A stretch of DNA of 64,000 nucleotides from SHZL01 sp963815185 (GTDB lineage: Bacteria > Pseudomonadota > Gammaproteobacteria > Xanthomonadales > SZUA-36), in NCBI GenBank assembly GCA_963815185.1, contig CAWFGC010000004.1, positions 310,001 through 374,000 of the forward strand, written 5' to 3'. Of this stretch, positions 1 through 8,960 are shown one piece after another (within the stretch, counting starts at the first letter, position 1; every line of letters starts with the position of its first letter). A model generated the notes under the pieces. That model had not been told where the DNA came from and did no database searches. It saw only the letters and a program-made list of their open reading frames with translations. Both the position numbers and the translations under genes were made by a program.

Positions 1-344
1 CTCTATCGGCAATAGGCATAGGTGTTTTTGCCCTTGGTGCCGTCGATACCACGGCGTTTCTGGCGGCAATCCTGATTGGCTTGAGTCTCGGCGCAGAAGT
101 AGATTTGCTCGCCTATCTTACCGGGCGGTATTTCGGTCTGCGAACGTTTGGCGCAACCTATGGACTGTTATTTGCAGCCATATTGACCGGGACTGCATTG
201 GGCCCACTGGCCTTTGGGATCGGTTTTGAATCTACCGGCTCCTATACCCGCATCCTGACCATTTGTGTTGGCATTAACGTCCTGGCCATTGCCCTGACTG
301 CTTTGCTTGGGCCATATCCGGATTGGGAAAAGACCGAGGAGTAG
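1..344 (+). CDS. MFS transporter, C-terminal part (5' end outside window)
   Basis: The open frame enters from the left edge, so only about the last 114 residues are visible. They form hydrophobic helices typical of the last part of a 12-helix major facilitator carrier in the inner membrane. The stretch GAEVDLLAYLTGRYFGL and the following G-rich helix match the C-terminus of the complete MFS protein at 55455-56708 (GVEMDLLAYLASRYFGL), so the two are paralogues of the monocarboxylate/oxalate-formate antiporter-like type. The stop is one base before the ThDP gene, so the two are probably co-transcribed. The substrate is unknown; a small organic acid is a family-based guess. Confidence 0.85.
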   Translation, partial: LSAIGIGVFALGAVDTTAFLAAILIGLSLGAEVDLLAYLTGRYFGLRTFGATYGLLFAAILTGTALGPLAFGIGFESTGSYTRILTICVGINVLAIALTALLGPYPDWEKTEE

Positions 345-345
345 C

Positions 346-2277
346 ATGCCTGCAGAAAATGAATTCAAGGGATTATTAAAGAGATACATGGACAATGGTA
401 TCTCCCGGCGTCATTTTCTTACCACCCTGACCGGTATCGGTCTGAGTGCAACGGCCGCCAATACGATTGCACAGGAATTCGCCCCGTTTGTCGCGCGTAT
501 GGATGAAAGCCCGGCAGAACCTCTACCCGCGTGGGTAAGAAGTGTCAGTGGCAGTGGCGGCAAACTTCTGGTGGAACAACTCAAGGCTTCAGGTCACAAA
601 TTTCTGTTTGTGAATCCATCATCAGGCCAGGCGCCGATTTTTGATGCCCTGGTGGATGCCCCTGAGGTACAGATCATTGAATCAATCCATGAGGGCGCCC
701 TGGTGGCGATGGCTGATGGTTATGCCAAGGCAACGGGAGAGACGCCTTGCATCACGATCTCGCGGCCCGGCCTTCCAAATGCCATGTCGATGATGTTCAA
801 TTCCTGGAAAGATTACACACCCATGCTGTTGTTGGTGGACGATGTCAGTGAGGGCATGCTCTCACAGGATGGCTTTCAAGCCATGGATCATATGACTTCC
901 ATGACGCAGACAATGACCAAATGGAATTGGTCTATTCAGTCGGAAGACAAGATCCCGGAAATCTTCCGGCGTGCGCAGAAATTTGCATCGACAAAGCCGA
1001 CTGGCCCGGTATTTCTGGCGGTTCCCCAGGATTTTTTGGCCAAAAACACGGAAGCTGCCGTAATCGGGCAGGAAAAATATTCCATACCGATGCAGCTCAG
1101 GGCGTCTGCGGAAGATATCGAATATGCGGCAAAATTATTGTTGAATGCCGATAACCCGCTCATCCTCGCCGGAGATGAAGTCAGATACTGTCACGCACAA
1201 TCTGAACTGCTCGAACTTGCTGAATTATTGGGTATTCCTGTTGTAAAGGAATGGACGGCATCCTGGTCCAAACCCTTTCCCAGCAAACACCCTTTGTATT
1301 GTGGGAATTATCAAAGTACGGCCAGATTTCCCGGCAAAGTCGACGTGATGTTGAATCTTGGCTCGCGCATGCCGCTGGCAGGTTCCCAATTCAAGATCGA
1401 ATCTCAGGTCAAATTGATACAGGTTCGTCTGGATGTCGATAATCTGGCACGTGTTTATCCAACGGAGCTCGCAATTGTTGCTGACATCAAGCTGGCATTG
1501 ATTGATTTGATTGAAGAACTGAAACACCGGTCATCACCGCGCAAGCTCAAAACCATCGCTGACGAACGGTTGGAACTGGCAAAAGCACATCGCTTGAAGA
1601 CTGACGAAGCGTATCGGGGGATAGCTGAAAAACGATGGGATAATTATCCGATCAGTGGCGAGCGGGTAATCGTTGAACTTGAGAATACATTGGAAAAAGA
1701 TACGGTTATCGTTTCGGATAACGATACCAGCATGTGGGCAATTGACAATTACCTGACCTATGGCCCGCAGGATAAGGATTACTTCTTCAGTACCGGCTTT
1801 ACCCTGGGCTGGGGTTTACCCGCGGCCTTTGGTGTAAAACTGGCGATGCCGGACCGCCCGGTAGTGTGCCTGGTTTCAGACGGCAGCTTTCTGTTTAGCG
1901 GACCGCAACCGCTTTGGTCGTACTCCAGGTACAGAGCGCCGATAATGGTCATTGTGATGAACAACCGCAGCTATAACAACGAACGGAATCGAATCGTATC
2001 CCGCCGCGGCCGCGCCTATCAGGCCGGACGGGATATGGTCTGTTACCTTGGGGACCCGGACGTAAATTACGTCAAGCTTGCCGCGGGCTTCGATGTGGAA
2101 GGAGAAATTGTTGATAAACCCGAAGAAATCAAATCTGCGGTCCAGCGTGGAATGAAGGCTACGGCTGACGGCAGGGCCTATCTGTTGGATGTGCATATCG
2201 AACGGAGGGGGAGCCTGGCCGAGTCCACATGGCACCCGGAATATTTTATCGACTCAAAGCGGACCCGGAGCGTTTGA
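346..2277 (+). CDS. Tat-exported thiamine-diphosphate (acetolactate synthase-like) enzyme
   Basis: About 643 residues. The ATG at 346 is preferred over the in-frame ATG at 307, which lies inside the upstream gene. Residues 19-42 form a twin-arginine signal (SRRHFLTTLTG, then a hydrophobic run). The mature part has the three-domain ThDP fold of the acetolactate synthase/benzoylformate decarboxylase family: an N-terminal PYR domain with the ThDP-activating Glu at about 116 (SIHEG), a central domain, and a C-terminal PP domain with the cofactor motif SDGSFLF ending in MNN. A ThDP enzyme carrying a Tat signal is unusual because the family is cytosolic. It is followed with a TGATG overlap by a dihaem cytochrome c, so electrons from a 2-oxo acid or acyloin could pass to the periplasmic chain. 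That role is inferred. Confidence 0.88.
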   Translation: MPAENEFKGLLKRYMDNGISRRHFLTTLTGIGLSATAANTIAQEFAPFVARMDESPAEPLPAWVRSVSGSGGKLLVEQLKASGHKFLFVNPSSGQAPIFDALVDAPEVQIIESIHEGALVAMADGYAKATGETPCITISRPGLPNAMSMMFNSWKDYTPMLLLVDDVSEGMLSQDGFQAMDHMTSMTQTMTKWNWSIQSEDKIPEIFRRAQKFASTKPTGPVFLAVPQDFLAKNTEAAVIGQEKYSIPMQLRASAEDIEYAAKLLLNADNPLILAGDEVRYCHAQSELLELAELLGIPVVKEWTASWSKPFPSKHPLYCGNYQSTARFPGKVDVMLNLGSRMPLAGSQFKIESQVKLIQVRLDVDNLARVYPTELAIVADIKLALIDLIEELKHRSSPRKLKTIADERLELAKAHRLKTDEAYRGIAEKRWDNYPISGERVIVELENTLEKDTVIVSDNDTSMWAIDNYLTYGPQDKDYFFSTGFTLGWGLPAAFGVKLAMPDRPVVCLVSDGSFLFSGPQPLWSYSRYRAPIMVIVMNNRSYNNERNRIVSRRGRAYQAGRDMVCYLGDPDVNYVKLAAGFDVEGEIVDKPEEIKSAVQRGMKATADGRAYLLDVHIERRGSLAESTWHPEYFIDSKRTRSV

Positions 2278-2870
2278 TGATGTTTGGAGGCGGATGTTCC
2301 TTTGGTAAAGCCATGATCAAGCTGGGTCCGGCCTTCATGCTACTCACCATCAGTGCTGTTGGCCTTGCTGGCGATGAATCCGTGGATCAGGGTAAGCGGT
2401 TATATGAAGCGGCCTGCACGCCATGTCACGGTTTGGCTGCGATAGAACGGACGCGGGACGGCAGGGCAGGGTGGGAAGACACGGTACAGAAGATGGTCGT
2501 CATTGGCGCCCAACTGAACGCAGAAGAGATGGAATTGGTGATTGACTATTTGTATAAAAATTATGGGCCGGGCAAAGGTGATCCGATGAGAACGGGGGTC
2601 CTGCCGGCCGATTCACCGATGCAGGTAGACGGAACGGTTTCCAGTGAGAATGTTGTGCTGCCGGAAGGAGAGGGAAAACAACTGGTGCAAGGGCTTTGCA
2701 CGACCTGCCATGACCTGGGCCGTATTGTTGCGACACGCAGGGGCCGGGACGACTGGAAACGGTACACAATAAATATGCTGCGGCAAAATGGAATCAGCGT
2801 CGCCGAAGATAAACAGGAAGCAATGGTGTCTTATCTGAATCAGCATTTCGGCAAGGCCGATCCAAGGTAA
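2277..2870 (+). CDS. dihaem c-type cytochrome
   Basis: 197 residues from the ATG at 2277, whose first base is the last base of the preceding TGA stop; this TGATG overlap suggests translational coupling. A Sec signal-like hydrophobic stretch covers about residues 14-32. There are two CXXCH haem-attachment motifs, CTPCH at 47-51 and CTTCH at 141-145, each opening a small cytochrome c domain. It should sit in the periplasm or on its membrane face and carry electrons. Because its only close partner is the Tat-exported ThDP enzyme, it is the likely electron acceptor for that enzyme. Longer in-frame starts lie inside the upstream gene and were not chosen. Confidence 0.88.
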   Translation: MMFGGGCSFGKAMIKLGPAFMLLTISAVGLAGDESVDQGKRLYEAACTPCHGLAAIERTRDGRAGWEDTVQKMVVIGAQLNAEEMELVIDYLYKNYGPGKGDPMRTGVLPADSPMQVDGTVSSENVVLPEGEGKQLVQGLCTTCHDLGRIVATRRGRDDWKRYTINMLRQNGISVAEDKQEAMVSYLNQHFGKADPR

Positions 2871-2899
2871 AAGAGCGCTCAGCCTCAAAATGGTTTTCC

Positions 2900-4690
2900 C
2901 TAATGAGAATCAAAGATCGTCTGGTACCTGGCAATGGCAGACTGCACTGCCTCGCGTTCCGCCGCCGTCGGATTTCGTGGATCCTGCGCCGGTGGCAGGC
3001 TGCCAAATTTCAACAGGCAGGCGGTAAGCAACATTCGCGCCTTGGTGGAGGTCAGGTTATTGCCGGCGATTGCCGGGCGCTGTGAATAATAGATGGTTGG
3101 CGTTGCGCCGCCGGCATTTCCGCGCCCGGTGAAAACGACCGGCATGCCGCTGAACACGGCAATTTGAAGTGCGCTCTCCGGCGCGCGGGCCAGCATGCCA
3201 TAAGGCGCCAGGCCCTCTGCAACAAAACCCGCCAGCGGATTCTGTTTCAGATTCTTGTCGATGCGGGCCATGATATCGACTTCGTCTTCAGGATTTGGAG
3301 TCGATCCATCCTGACTGAAGTATCCGTATTTGACGATGGATACTTTCGGTATGTTCTGGCCGAGAAGAAAGCCGTTATCGTCTTTGATCCGTACCCTGCT
3401 CACTTTGTATGCGCCGTTCTGCCGCAGTACGCCATCGACAAAGTTGGGCAATTCCGTCAGTCGTACATCGGAATACCAGGTGTGCCTGGTGCTGGGTTTG
3501 AAATATATTTGTGCGGGGCCGGGGACACCCATTGTGCCGAGTATTCCGCCGTGATCTCCGGTCGCTATATAGCCACCGGGACGCGCATCGGATTTCTGTA
3601 CCTGGCGTGCCGCAAAGATTTGTTCGTCCTGGATCACGACTGCGCCTAATGCGTCGTTTCCATCAGAATCGCTCCAGACCTTTGAGATGATGTAGTCGAC
3701 GGAATCGACGATGTTGTGTGGGCCATCGGCAGAAACCGTGCGGTTAGCTCGCTGTGCCGCATTACCGACAATGGGCACTTTGGTGTCGATAAGCAGGTTC
3801 AGCCAATAGATCGTATCTTCCACCGTCGGGCTGCCTTCCAGCCAGATGGCGCCCACATAGTCACCCGCCTTCAGCGCCCGCTGCACTGCGTTGGCAACGG
3901 TAGCCAGGTCTTGATAACGTGTCGAGGTACGCAGGTGCGGAGGGTCGTAGACAAAGAAATCCTGGCCCATGGTTTCCGCTGGAATATCGCCCGTCCCGAT
4001 ATCGGTGCGAGCGCTTTCGGCCAGGCCGTGCTTATATCCTCCCGAAGGCAGCGCACGGTAAAAATCGAAGTCCGCTTTGGAAGACAAGACATTCCCCGTG
4101 CCATCCCCGCCCACGCCATACAGCCCGCGGTCGATCTCCTCAAAAATGCGGGAAGCGTCAGGGAAGAATGGCTGCCGGCATTGATCTGCCGCGGCGAAGG
4201 GATGTTGACAATCTCCATCCCAGGGTCCGCCATCAGCCTGCCGGGCCATGTATGGTAAAAGATAAAGCCCATCTTCCGGTTCAAGCGTTACCCGGTAAAC
4301 CGGTTTGTCATCAGGGCTGCTGCGTTCAGCGTGGAACTGGCCGTTTGCATCGACATAACCATCCGGCGGGCCATACAATTCAGCGGCATCGCGCTCCAGG
4401 GGATGTCCGCTGTACGCTTCGATGAAAACCTCCACCTTTGCGGCCAGGCGCTGCGGTACCAGGTGATCGTAAGCCGGCAGGCTCCCGTCGGGGTTTTTCA
4501 GCAAAGGCAATCCGTATGCCTTTCGGGCCTTATTGCTGGTGACCAGCGGTGCGCTGTTCTGGATGGTGGCGCTGGTCCCGGAGAATACTGCGATCCTGGG
4601 TTTGGCGGCCTTCGCTTGCACCGACGATGCAACCAGTGCCGTGACAAGCACCACCGTTGTCACCAGCCATCGAATTTTAGTTAGCGGCAT
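2900..4690 (-). CDS. exported asparaginase/glutaminase-like protein with altered catalytic dyad
   Basis: 596 residues with a Sec signal (hydrophobic 8-25, cleavage near AKA). The middle and C-terminus follow the type I/II asparaginase fold: VFSGTSATI at 35-43 stands where TGGTIA is expected, GSPTVEDT at 286-293 where GTDTMEET is expected, then SADGPHN and a conserved QVQK with Lys at about 366, and a C-terminal KARMLLTACLLKFG. The Thr-Asp pair of the second catalytic loop is Ser-Pro here, so ordinary asparaginase chemistry is doubtful. It is longer than the usual 330-350 residues because of an insertion of about 150 residues between the motifs. It is transcribed divergently from the TonB receptor at 5005. 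Confidence 0.72.
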   Translation of the reverse strand: MPLTKIRWLVTTVVLVTALVASSVQAKAAKPRIAVFSGTSATIQNSAPLVTSNKARKAYGLPLLKNPDGSLPAYDHLVPQRLAAKVEVFIEAYSGHPLERDAAELYGPPDGYVDANGQFHAERSSPDDKPVYRVTLEPEDGLYLLPYMARQADGGPWDGDCQHPFAAADQCRQPFFPDASRIFEEIDRGLYGVGGDGTGNVLSSKADFDFYRALPSGGYKHGLAESARTDIGTGDIPAETMGQDFFVYDPPHLRTSTRYQDLATVANAVQRALKAGDYVGAIWLEGSPTVEDTIYWLNLLIDTKVPIVGNAAQRANRTVSADGPHNIVDSVDYIISKVWSDSDGNDALGAVVIQDEQIFAARQVQKSDARPGGYIATGDHGGILGTMGVPGPAQIYFKPSTRHTWYSDVRLTELPNFVDGVLRQNGAYKVSRVRIKDDNGFLLGQNIPKVSIVKYGYFSQDGSTPNPEDEVDIMARIDKNLKQNPLAGFVAEGLAPYGMLARAPESALQIAVFSGMPVVFTGRGNAGGATPTIYYSQRPAIAGNNLTSTKARMLLTACLLKFGSLPPAQDPRNPTAAEREAVQSAIARYQTIFDSH

Positions 4691-4838
4691 AGGATAACAG
4701 TCTCACTCTTCGGAATAGTCCAGTCCAAATACGATGCGTGCATACAAATTAGCCCTCGATTCCTCGCAGCAGCGTGCAAAATTACATGAACCTGCTGTCC
4801 TGTGCACGCGGCCGCTGGCCGGGAAAATATCCATGATA

Positions 4839-4867
4839 TTGTAAATAATCCAAGTGACTACTATACT
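4839..4867 (+). promoter_or_regulatory. sigma70-type promoter candidate for the TonB receptor
   Basis: TTGTAA at 4839-4844 and TATACT at 4862-4867 are separated by exactly 17 bases. Transcription would start near 4874, leaving a leader of about 130 bases before the ATG at 5005. The rest of the gap 4691-5004 between the divergent genes holds no convincing coding sequence or structured RNA; a short open frame at 4802-5008 has no family resemblance. Confidence 0.42.
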
Positions 4868-5004
4868 CCGGGCTACCAGGGCAAACTGCGATCATCAATA
4901 AGATTTCAAATTTTGATTCTGGTAGCGGTGTGCATTTTCAGACTCTGCTTTACTTTAGCTTTGATGGTTGAGATTTCATTCTGGATATCTGTGGGGAACT
5001 TAGC

Positions 5005-7431
5005 ATGAAATTACGACAGAACGTAAAATTGACCAGCTGTTTGATTATAGGTTGGTACCTCACCACGTCAATCAATGCCGTGGCTGACACGGAATTGGAA
5101 GAAATTATTGTAACTGCGACCAAACGAGGAGAGGTCTCGGTACAGGATATCGCGGGTGGTATTACAGCGGTAACCGGTGAGATGCTGGATAAGCAGAACC
5201 TGAAATCCTTTCAGGATGTTGCCAGGATGGAACCATCCTTGCAGTTTGCAAAAGCGGCCGAGGGCGACCTCCAACCCATCATTCGGGGAATTCAGTCCCC
5301 GGGGGCAGGGACCGTCGGCGTATATTTCGATGAAACCGTCATTACCGGCATTAATTTTGATGACGGCGGTGGGCGAACTCCGGATATAGGCGCCTACGAC
5401 ATGCAGCGCGTGGAAATACTCAAAGGGCCGCAGGGCACCCTGTTTGGCGCCAGTTCAATGACGGGTACGGTGCGCTTCATCTCCAACAAACCGGATGCGA
5501 GCGGGATCGAGGCAAGCATCCGTGGCGGCGGATATACGCTGAAAGACGGAGACCCGGGGTATAACGCCGACGGCATGATAAACATTCCGGTGGTCGAGGG
5601 CGTCTTCGCACTCAGAGGCGTGGCCTGGACCGAACAACGCGGTGGCTTCATCGATGAATACTCCGGCTTGAACGCTGTCACCTTGAGAAAAGATGCCGAC
5701 GAAGTCGACAAGACCGGCGGGCGTATCATGGCGCGATTTACGCCGAATGAAAAGGTGACATTCGATGCATATTATTTGAAGCAGGACACCGATGTGGACG
5801 GTCCGGTGGGGTTCTCACCGGTGCCTACCGGCGCCATGTTACCGATTACGATCATTGCCGGTCCTCCGTTCATCATCGGCCTGACGACGACCGGTCTGGA
5901 CGGATACGCGGGCAAGCGGATCATCACCGTGCCGACGCACGAGGAAAACACCAATGATGTCGAGCTGTATGGCGCGACCCTGGAGGCCGACGTCGGTTTC
6001 GGCTCCCTGGTGGCGACTGCTTCGGACTTCAAACTCGACAATTTCAGCGCGACCGACACGACTGGCGTGGCGACGAACTTCGGCCTGATCGATGTGGGAA
6101 GATTCTTTGGCACGGGCGAACTCGTCGTTCCTGCGCCATTCATTTTATCCCAGCACCAGGACCGGGAAGTGAAGGTCGGGGAAATCCGATTCAGCTCGGA
6201 TCTCGATGGGCCGTTCAATTTCGTAGGCGGTTACTATTATCAGGAAGACGATCTGAATACGGAAACGCTTGTCGTGTTGGGAGATACGGTGACGGGTATC
6301 GGCCTGTGCTACAAGCACGCCGACTGTATTGCCGACCCAACATCGCCGGCGGCCTTTTCGATTGTGTACGGCACCGGTACCAAGATGAAAATCAAGTCAC
6401 ATGCGTTTTTTGGACATGCAGACATGGAGCTGAGCGATGCCTGGACCCTGGGTGCCGGTGTCCGCTATTTCAAGTTGAATCAGACAACCCAGAATGCCAC
6501 CCTGCAGGCATTCCAGGGCAGTATTCCATTTACGTTTCCGCCGGCTTTTGGCGGCCCGGTGCAAACCGTTCCCATCGTGACGCCGCCGGATAAATCAAGC
6601 GATTCCAAGGTGACTTGGGATGCCAGCCTGGGATATCACCCTGATGAGAATCAGCTTTACTATGTCAGGGCGGCTACCGGATTCCGGCAGGGTGGTACCA
6701 ATGACGCCAATGCCGCACTGCAATTAGGCGTCGTCATCCCCGACAGTTATGATTCCGATACAGTGCTCAGCCTGGAGCTTGGGGCCAAAACTTCATGGGC
6801 CGACGACCGCCTGATATTCAATGCAGCCTACTTCAAGATGTACTGGGATGACATACAGGTGCCCGGGCAGGATGCAACAGGCGCATCGAATTTCATCTCC
6901 AATGCCGCCAAGGCCGAGATCGATGGTGTTGAAGTGGAAATGTTCGCCCGCCCGACTGAACAATTGTATCTGACATTCGGAGTGACATGGCTGGATGCAC
7001 GTCTTACGAGGGATCAGGATCTGCTCAATCCCGAACTGTTTGCCGGCAGGGAATTGCCGCCTCGCGGCCTGAAAGGCGACAGAATACCCAAGGCTCCGAA
7101 ATGGGCGTATTCCGGCAGCTTTGACTACGCTATCCCCTTAAGCATGATTGACGGCGCTGAATTGGCATTTCGCGGCAATTTCACTTACGCCGGCAAATCG
7201 GACCGGTTCTTCAATAATTCTTTCGATAATAATGCTGAGATCGGTGACTATTTCCTGCTCAATCTGAACGCCAACCTTTCTCTCAAGAACTGGGTATTCA
7301 CTCTGTACTGCAATAATGTCACGGATGAGGACCCGACCGTCGACGTTTTTGGGAACGGCACGGACCCTCAGCATCTGGTTACCTCGTATCCGCGCTCATT
7401 CGGCGCACAGATACAGTGGAGATATAACTAG
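5005..7431 (+). CDS. TonB-dependent outer-membrane receptor
   Basis: 808 residues. A signal peptide occupies about residues 1-26, then the TonB-box/plug start LEEIIVTATK at 31-40. The plug domain shows the usual IRGIQSPG and VEILKGPQGTLFGASS signatures, followed by a long beta-barrel with many aromatic-rich strands, ending in the typical C-terminal QWRYN. This class imports large or scarce ligands across the outer membrane using TonB energy. The ligand is not readable; in this catabolic setting an organic substrate is as likely as an iron chelate. Its own promoter candidate lies upstream and a hairpin terminator lies at 7625-7665. Confidence 0.93.
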   Translation: MKLRQNVKLTSCLIIGWYLTTSINAVADTELEEIIVTATKRGEVSVQDIAGGITAVTGEMLDKQNLKSFQDVARMEPSLQFAKAAEGDLQPIIRGIQSPGAGTVGVYFDETVITGINFDDGGGRTPDIGAYDMQRVEILKGPQGTLFGASSMTGTVRFISNKPDASGIEASIRGGGYTLKDGDPGYNADGMINIPVVEGVFALRGVAWTEQRGGFIDEYSGLNAVTLRKDADEVDKTGGRIMARFTPNEKVTFDAYYLKQDTDVDGPVGFSPVPTGAMLPITIIAGPPFIIGLTTTGLDGYAGKRIITVPTHEENTNDVELYGATLEADVGFGSLVATASDFKLDNFSATDTTGVATNFGLIDVGRFFGTGELVVPAPFILSQHQDREVKVGEIRFSSDLDGPFNFVGGYYYQEDDLNTETLVVLGDTVTGIGLCYKHADCIADPTSPAAFSIVYGTGTKMKIKSHAFFGHADMELSDAWTLGAGVRYFKLNQTTQNATLQAFQGSIPFTFPPAFGGPVQTVPIVTPPDKSSDSKVTWDASLGYHPDENQLYYVRAATGFRQGGTNDANAALQLGVVIPDSYDSDTVLSLELGAKTSWADDRLIFNAAYFKMYWDDIQVPGQDATGASNFISNAAKAEIDGVEVEMFARPTEQLYLTFGVTWLDARLTRDQDLLNPELFAGRELPPRGLKGDRIPKAPKWAYSGSFDYAIPLSMIDGAELAFRGNFTYAGKSDRFFNNSFDNNAEIGDYFLLNLNANLSLKNWVFTLYCNNVTDEDPTVDVFGNGTDPQHLVTSYPRSFGAQIQWRYN

Positions 7432-7611
7432 CCTGCATGTTGCACCAGTCCTCTACTGCGACGGTTCAGGGGCACGCCCTGGCTGGCTTTCGCTCGGTCA
7501 GAGTGCTCGACATAGTGTCGACTATGCCTGCGCGCTCCTCGGTCGCGAAAGCCAGCCATGACGCACCCCTGATTCGTCTCGCTACGAGAACTGGTGCAAC
7601 ATGCAGGCCTA
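7429..7611. repeat. 183-bp imperfect inverted repeat (cruciform/structured RNA candidate)
   Basis: The outer arms TAGCCTGCATGTTGCACCAG (7429-7448) and its complement (7591-7611) match almost perfectly. Inner blocks also pair: AGGGGCACGCCCTGGCTGG with CCAGCCATGACGCACCCCT, and GGCTTTCGC with GCGAAAGCC. The centre is a small hairpin CATAGT-GTCG-ACTATG (7511-7526). The element begins at the stop codon of the receptor gene and lies between convergent genes. It has no open frame of note. It could be a miniature mobile element, a REP-like repeat or a long terminator/antisense RNA fold. I know of no named family that fits. Confidence 0.75.
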
Positions 7612-7624
7612 GCGAAATGTCACG

Positions 7625-7665
7625 CCTTTGACGTTGGCAGGGGAAACCCTTGCCAACGTCAAAGG
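7625..7665. terminator. hairpin between convergent genes
   Basis: Arms CCTTTGACGTTGGCA (7625-7639) and TGCCAACGTCAAAGG (7651-7665) are perfect 15-base complements, with the loop partly pairing GGG with CCC. The hairpin sits between the receptor gene (plus) and the M29-like gene (minus), the right place for a bidirectional terminator. There is no clear T run, so it could also act as a transcript-stabilising stem. Confidence 0.6.
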
Positions 7666-7674
7666 AAGATTGCG

Positions 7675-8799
7675 TTACCAGAGAAAAGAATTCTGCGCCA
7701 GCAAACGCCGGGGATCACCGTACTTGCTGGCCAGTTTCCGTATGTCTTCATCCTCTAAAATCAATAATTTGCGCCTGTCGACGACCATCTCGTCATCAAA
7801 GTAGACAGTCGGAGTATCGAAAATCACATCCAGATGCGCAAAACCCGGAGCCTGCAGATCGGCCTCGTTAGTGGGGCCGGTACCGTCTATACCCAGATAA
7901 GACGTCCCGGCTGCGCGCTCACGTTCGAATTGTGGTGCATTGTTCATTCTGGTCTTGGGATTCAGACCAATGACCGTGTGCCTGACGTAGTAGCTGCCGT
8001 TGGAGAACGCTTCAATGATGTCCGCGTCCGCCTGTGCGCCTGCTTCAACCTTGGAAACGAAATTGTCTTTGACCGTTATCTTTACGGGTTGACGCGGTTT
8101 GCCGATCAGCGTTGCCTCATCAAAAACGAAGACACCATTGGATGTTTCGGGATAAAAATTGATCCCCATCGAAGGGAAAATGCCCCAGGAGCCGCTTCTC
8201 AACGGCGTCATGTGAGCAATGCCTTGCAAGCCCTCAAACGTAATGTCTGTGCCGGAATGGGTCGTATATCGAACGGTTTTGCATTTATCCATTTTTTCGT
8301 TCATGCGGTTTCCAATGGCTGTCAGCAATTCCATTGGAAAACGCCCGCCCGTGACCAAACAGCCAGGGGTGGAGCCCATCAGTATTGAACACACACGCTT
8401 TTTCCCGCTAAATATTTTGCTGAAGAAAGTTCTTTCATTATGAGCAAATTCAAAGTACGTACAGGCAACCACAACGTCGGCCTGCTCGTATGCGCCCACC
8501 AACATGTTGCTCGGGGTGCCATGCAGATACCCGCCGGCAGGGAACGGCGGGACGGTCATAACCGCCACCTCCGCGCCGGCAAGGGTTGCAGCAGATGACA
8601 TGCTCGCAACGACAAAAGGGTCGGTGTCGGGTTCGGCAACCACCAATACATTTTCTCCCGGCTTCACCAGGCAAAAGTTTTGTATGCAGTTGGTGGCGGC
8701 TTCCATGAGTTGGGGAAAAATACTGGGATTTGAAGCATGATGTCCCGGATAACCAGCGGTGACGCCGCTTAACGGGATACCAAGTCTGTAATCGCTCAT
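7675..8799 (-). CDS. M29 aminopeptidase / NicX-like metalloenzyme
   Basis: 374 residues; start chosen by GGAGAAGC eight bases before the ATG. The C-terminal half resembles the M29 aminopeptidase fold and its ring-cleaving relative 2,5-dihydroxypyridine 5,6-dioxygenase (NicX): SGTDITF, then GVFVFDEA, His at 274 (RHTVIGLNP) and the His-x-Asp pair at 322/324 (AHLD). The spacing of these metal ligands follows NicX, which binds Fe(II), more than the peptidases. A role in opening a hydroxylated pyridine or similar ring is therefore possible, but sequence similarity seen by eye cannot separate the two activities. The nearest gene on the same strand is the MFS carrier at 8961, about 160 bases upstream. 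Confidence 0.7.
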   Translation of the reverse strand: MSDYRLGIPLSGVTAGYPGHHASNPSIFPQLMEAATNCIQNFCLVKPGENVLVVAEPDTDPFVVASMSSAATLAGAEVAVMTVPPFPAGGYLHGTPSNMLVGAYEQADVVVACTYFEFAHNERTFFSKIFSGKKRVCSILMGSTPGCLVTGGRFPMELLTAIGNRMNEKMDKCKTVRYTTHSGTDITFEGLQGIAHMTPLRSGSWGIFPSMGINFYPETSNGVFVFDEATLIGKPRQPVKITVKDNFVSKVEAGAQADADIIEAFSNGSYYVRHTVIGLNPKTRMNNAPQFERERAAGTSYLGIDGTGPTNEADLQAPGFAHLDVIFDTPTVYFDDEMVVDRRKLLILEDEDIRKLASKYGDPRRLLAQNSFLW

Positions 8800-8960
8800 T
8801 GCTTTGCTTCTCCTATTGATAGCGTGGGGTTAACTTCTACAGAGTGCAACTGAAGGACAGGTACGCAGTCCGGAAAAAACTTCAAAATCGCATATCATTG
8901 ATTGTTTCACGCGTGCGTAGCGCGCCGGTTTGGGCAAATGCCACGCCATTGGCCACTCGC

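Noticed and set aside
4802..5008. Small frame before the TonB receptor
   Set aside because: Overlaps the promoter candidate and has no family resemblance; composition like intergenic sequence.
7429..7665. CRISPR-like or tandem repeat
   Set aside because: The structure is inverted, not direct with spacers; no repeat-spacer unit seen anywhere in the window.
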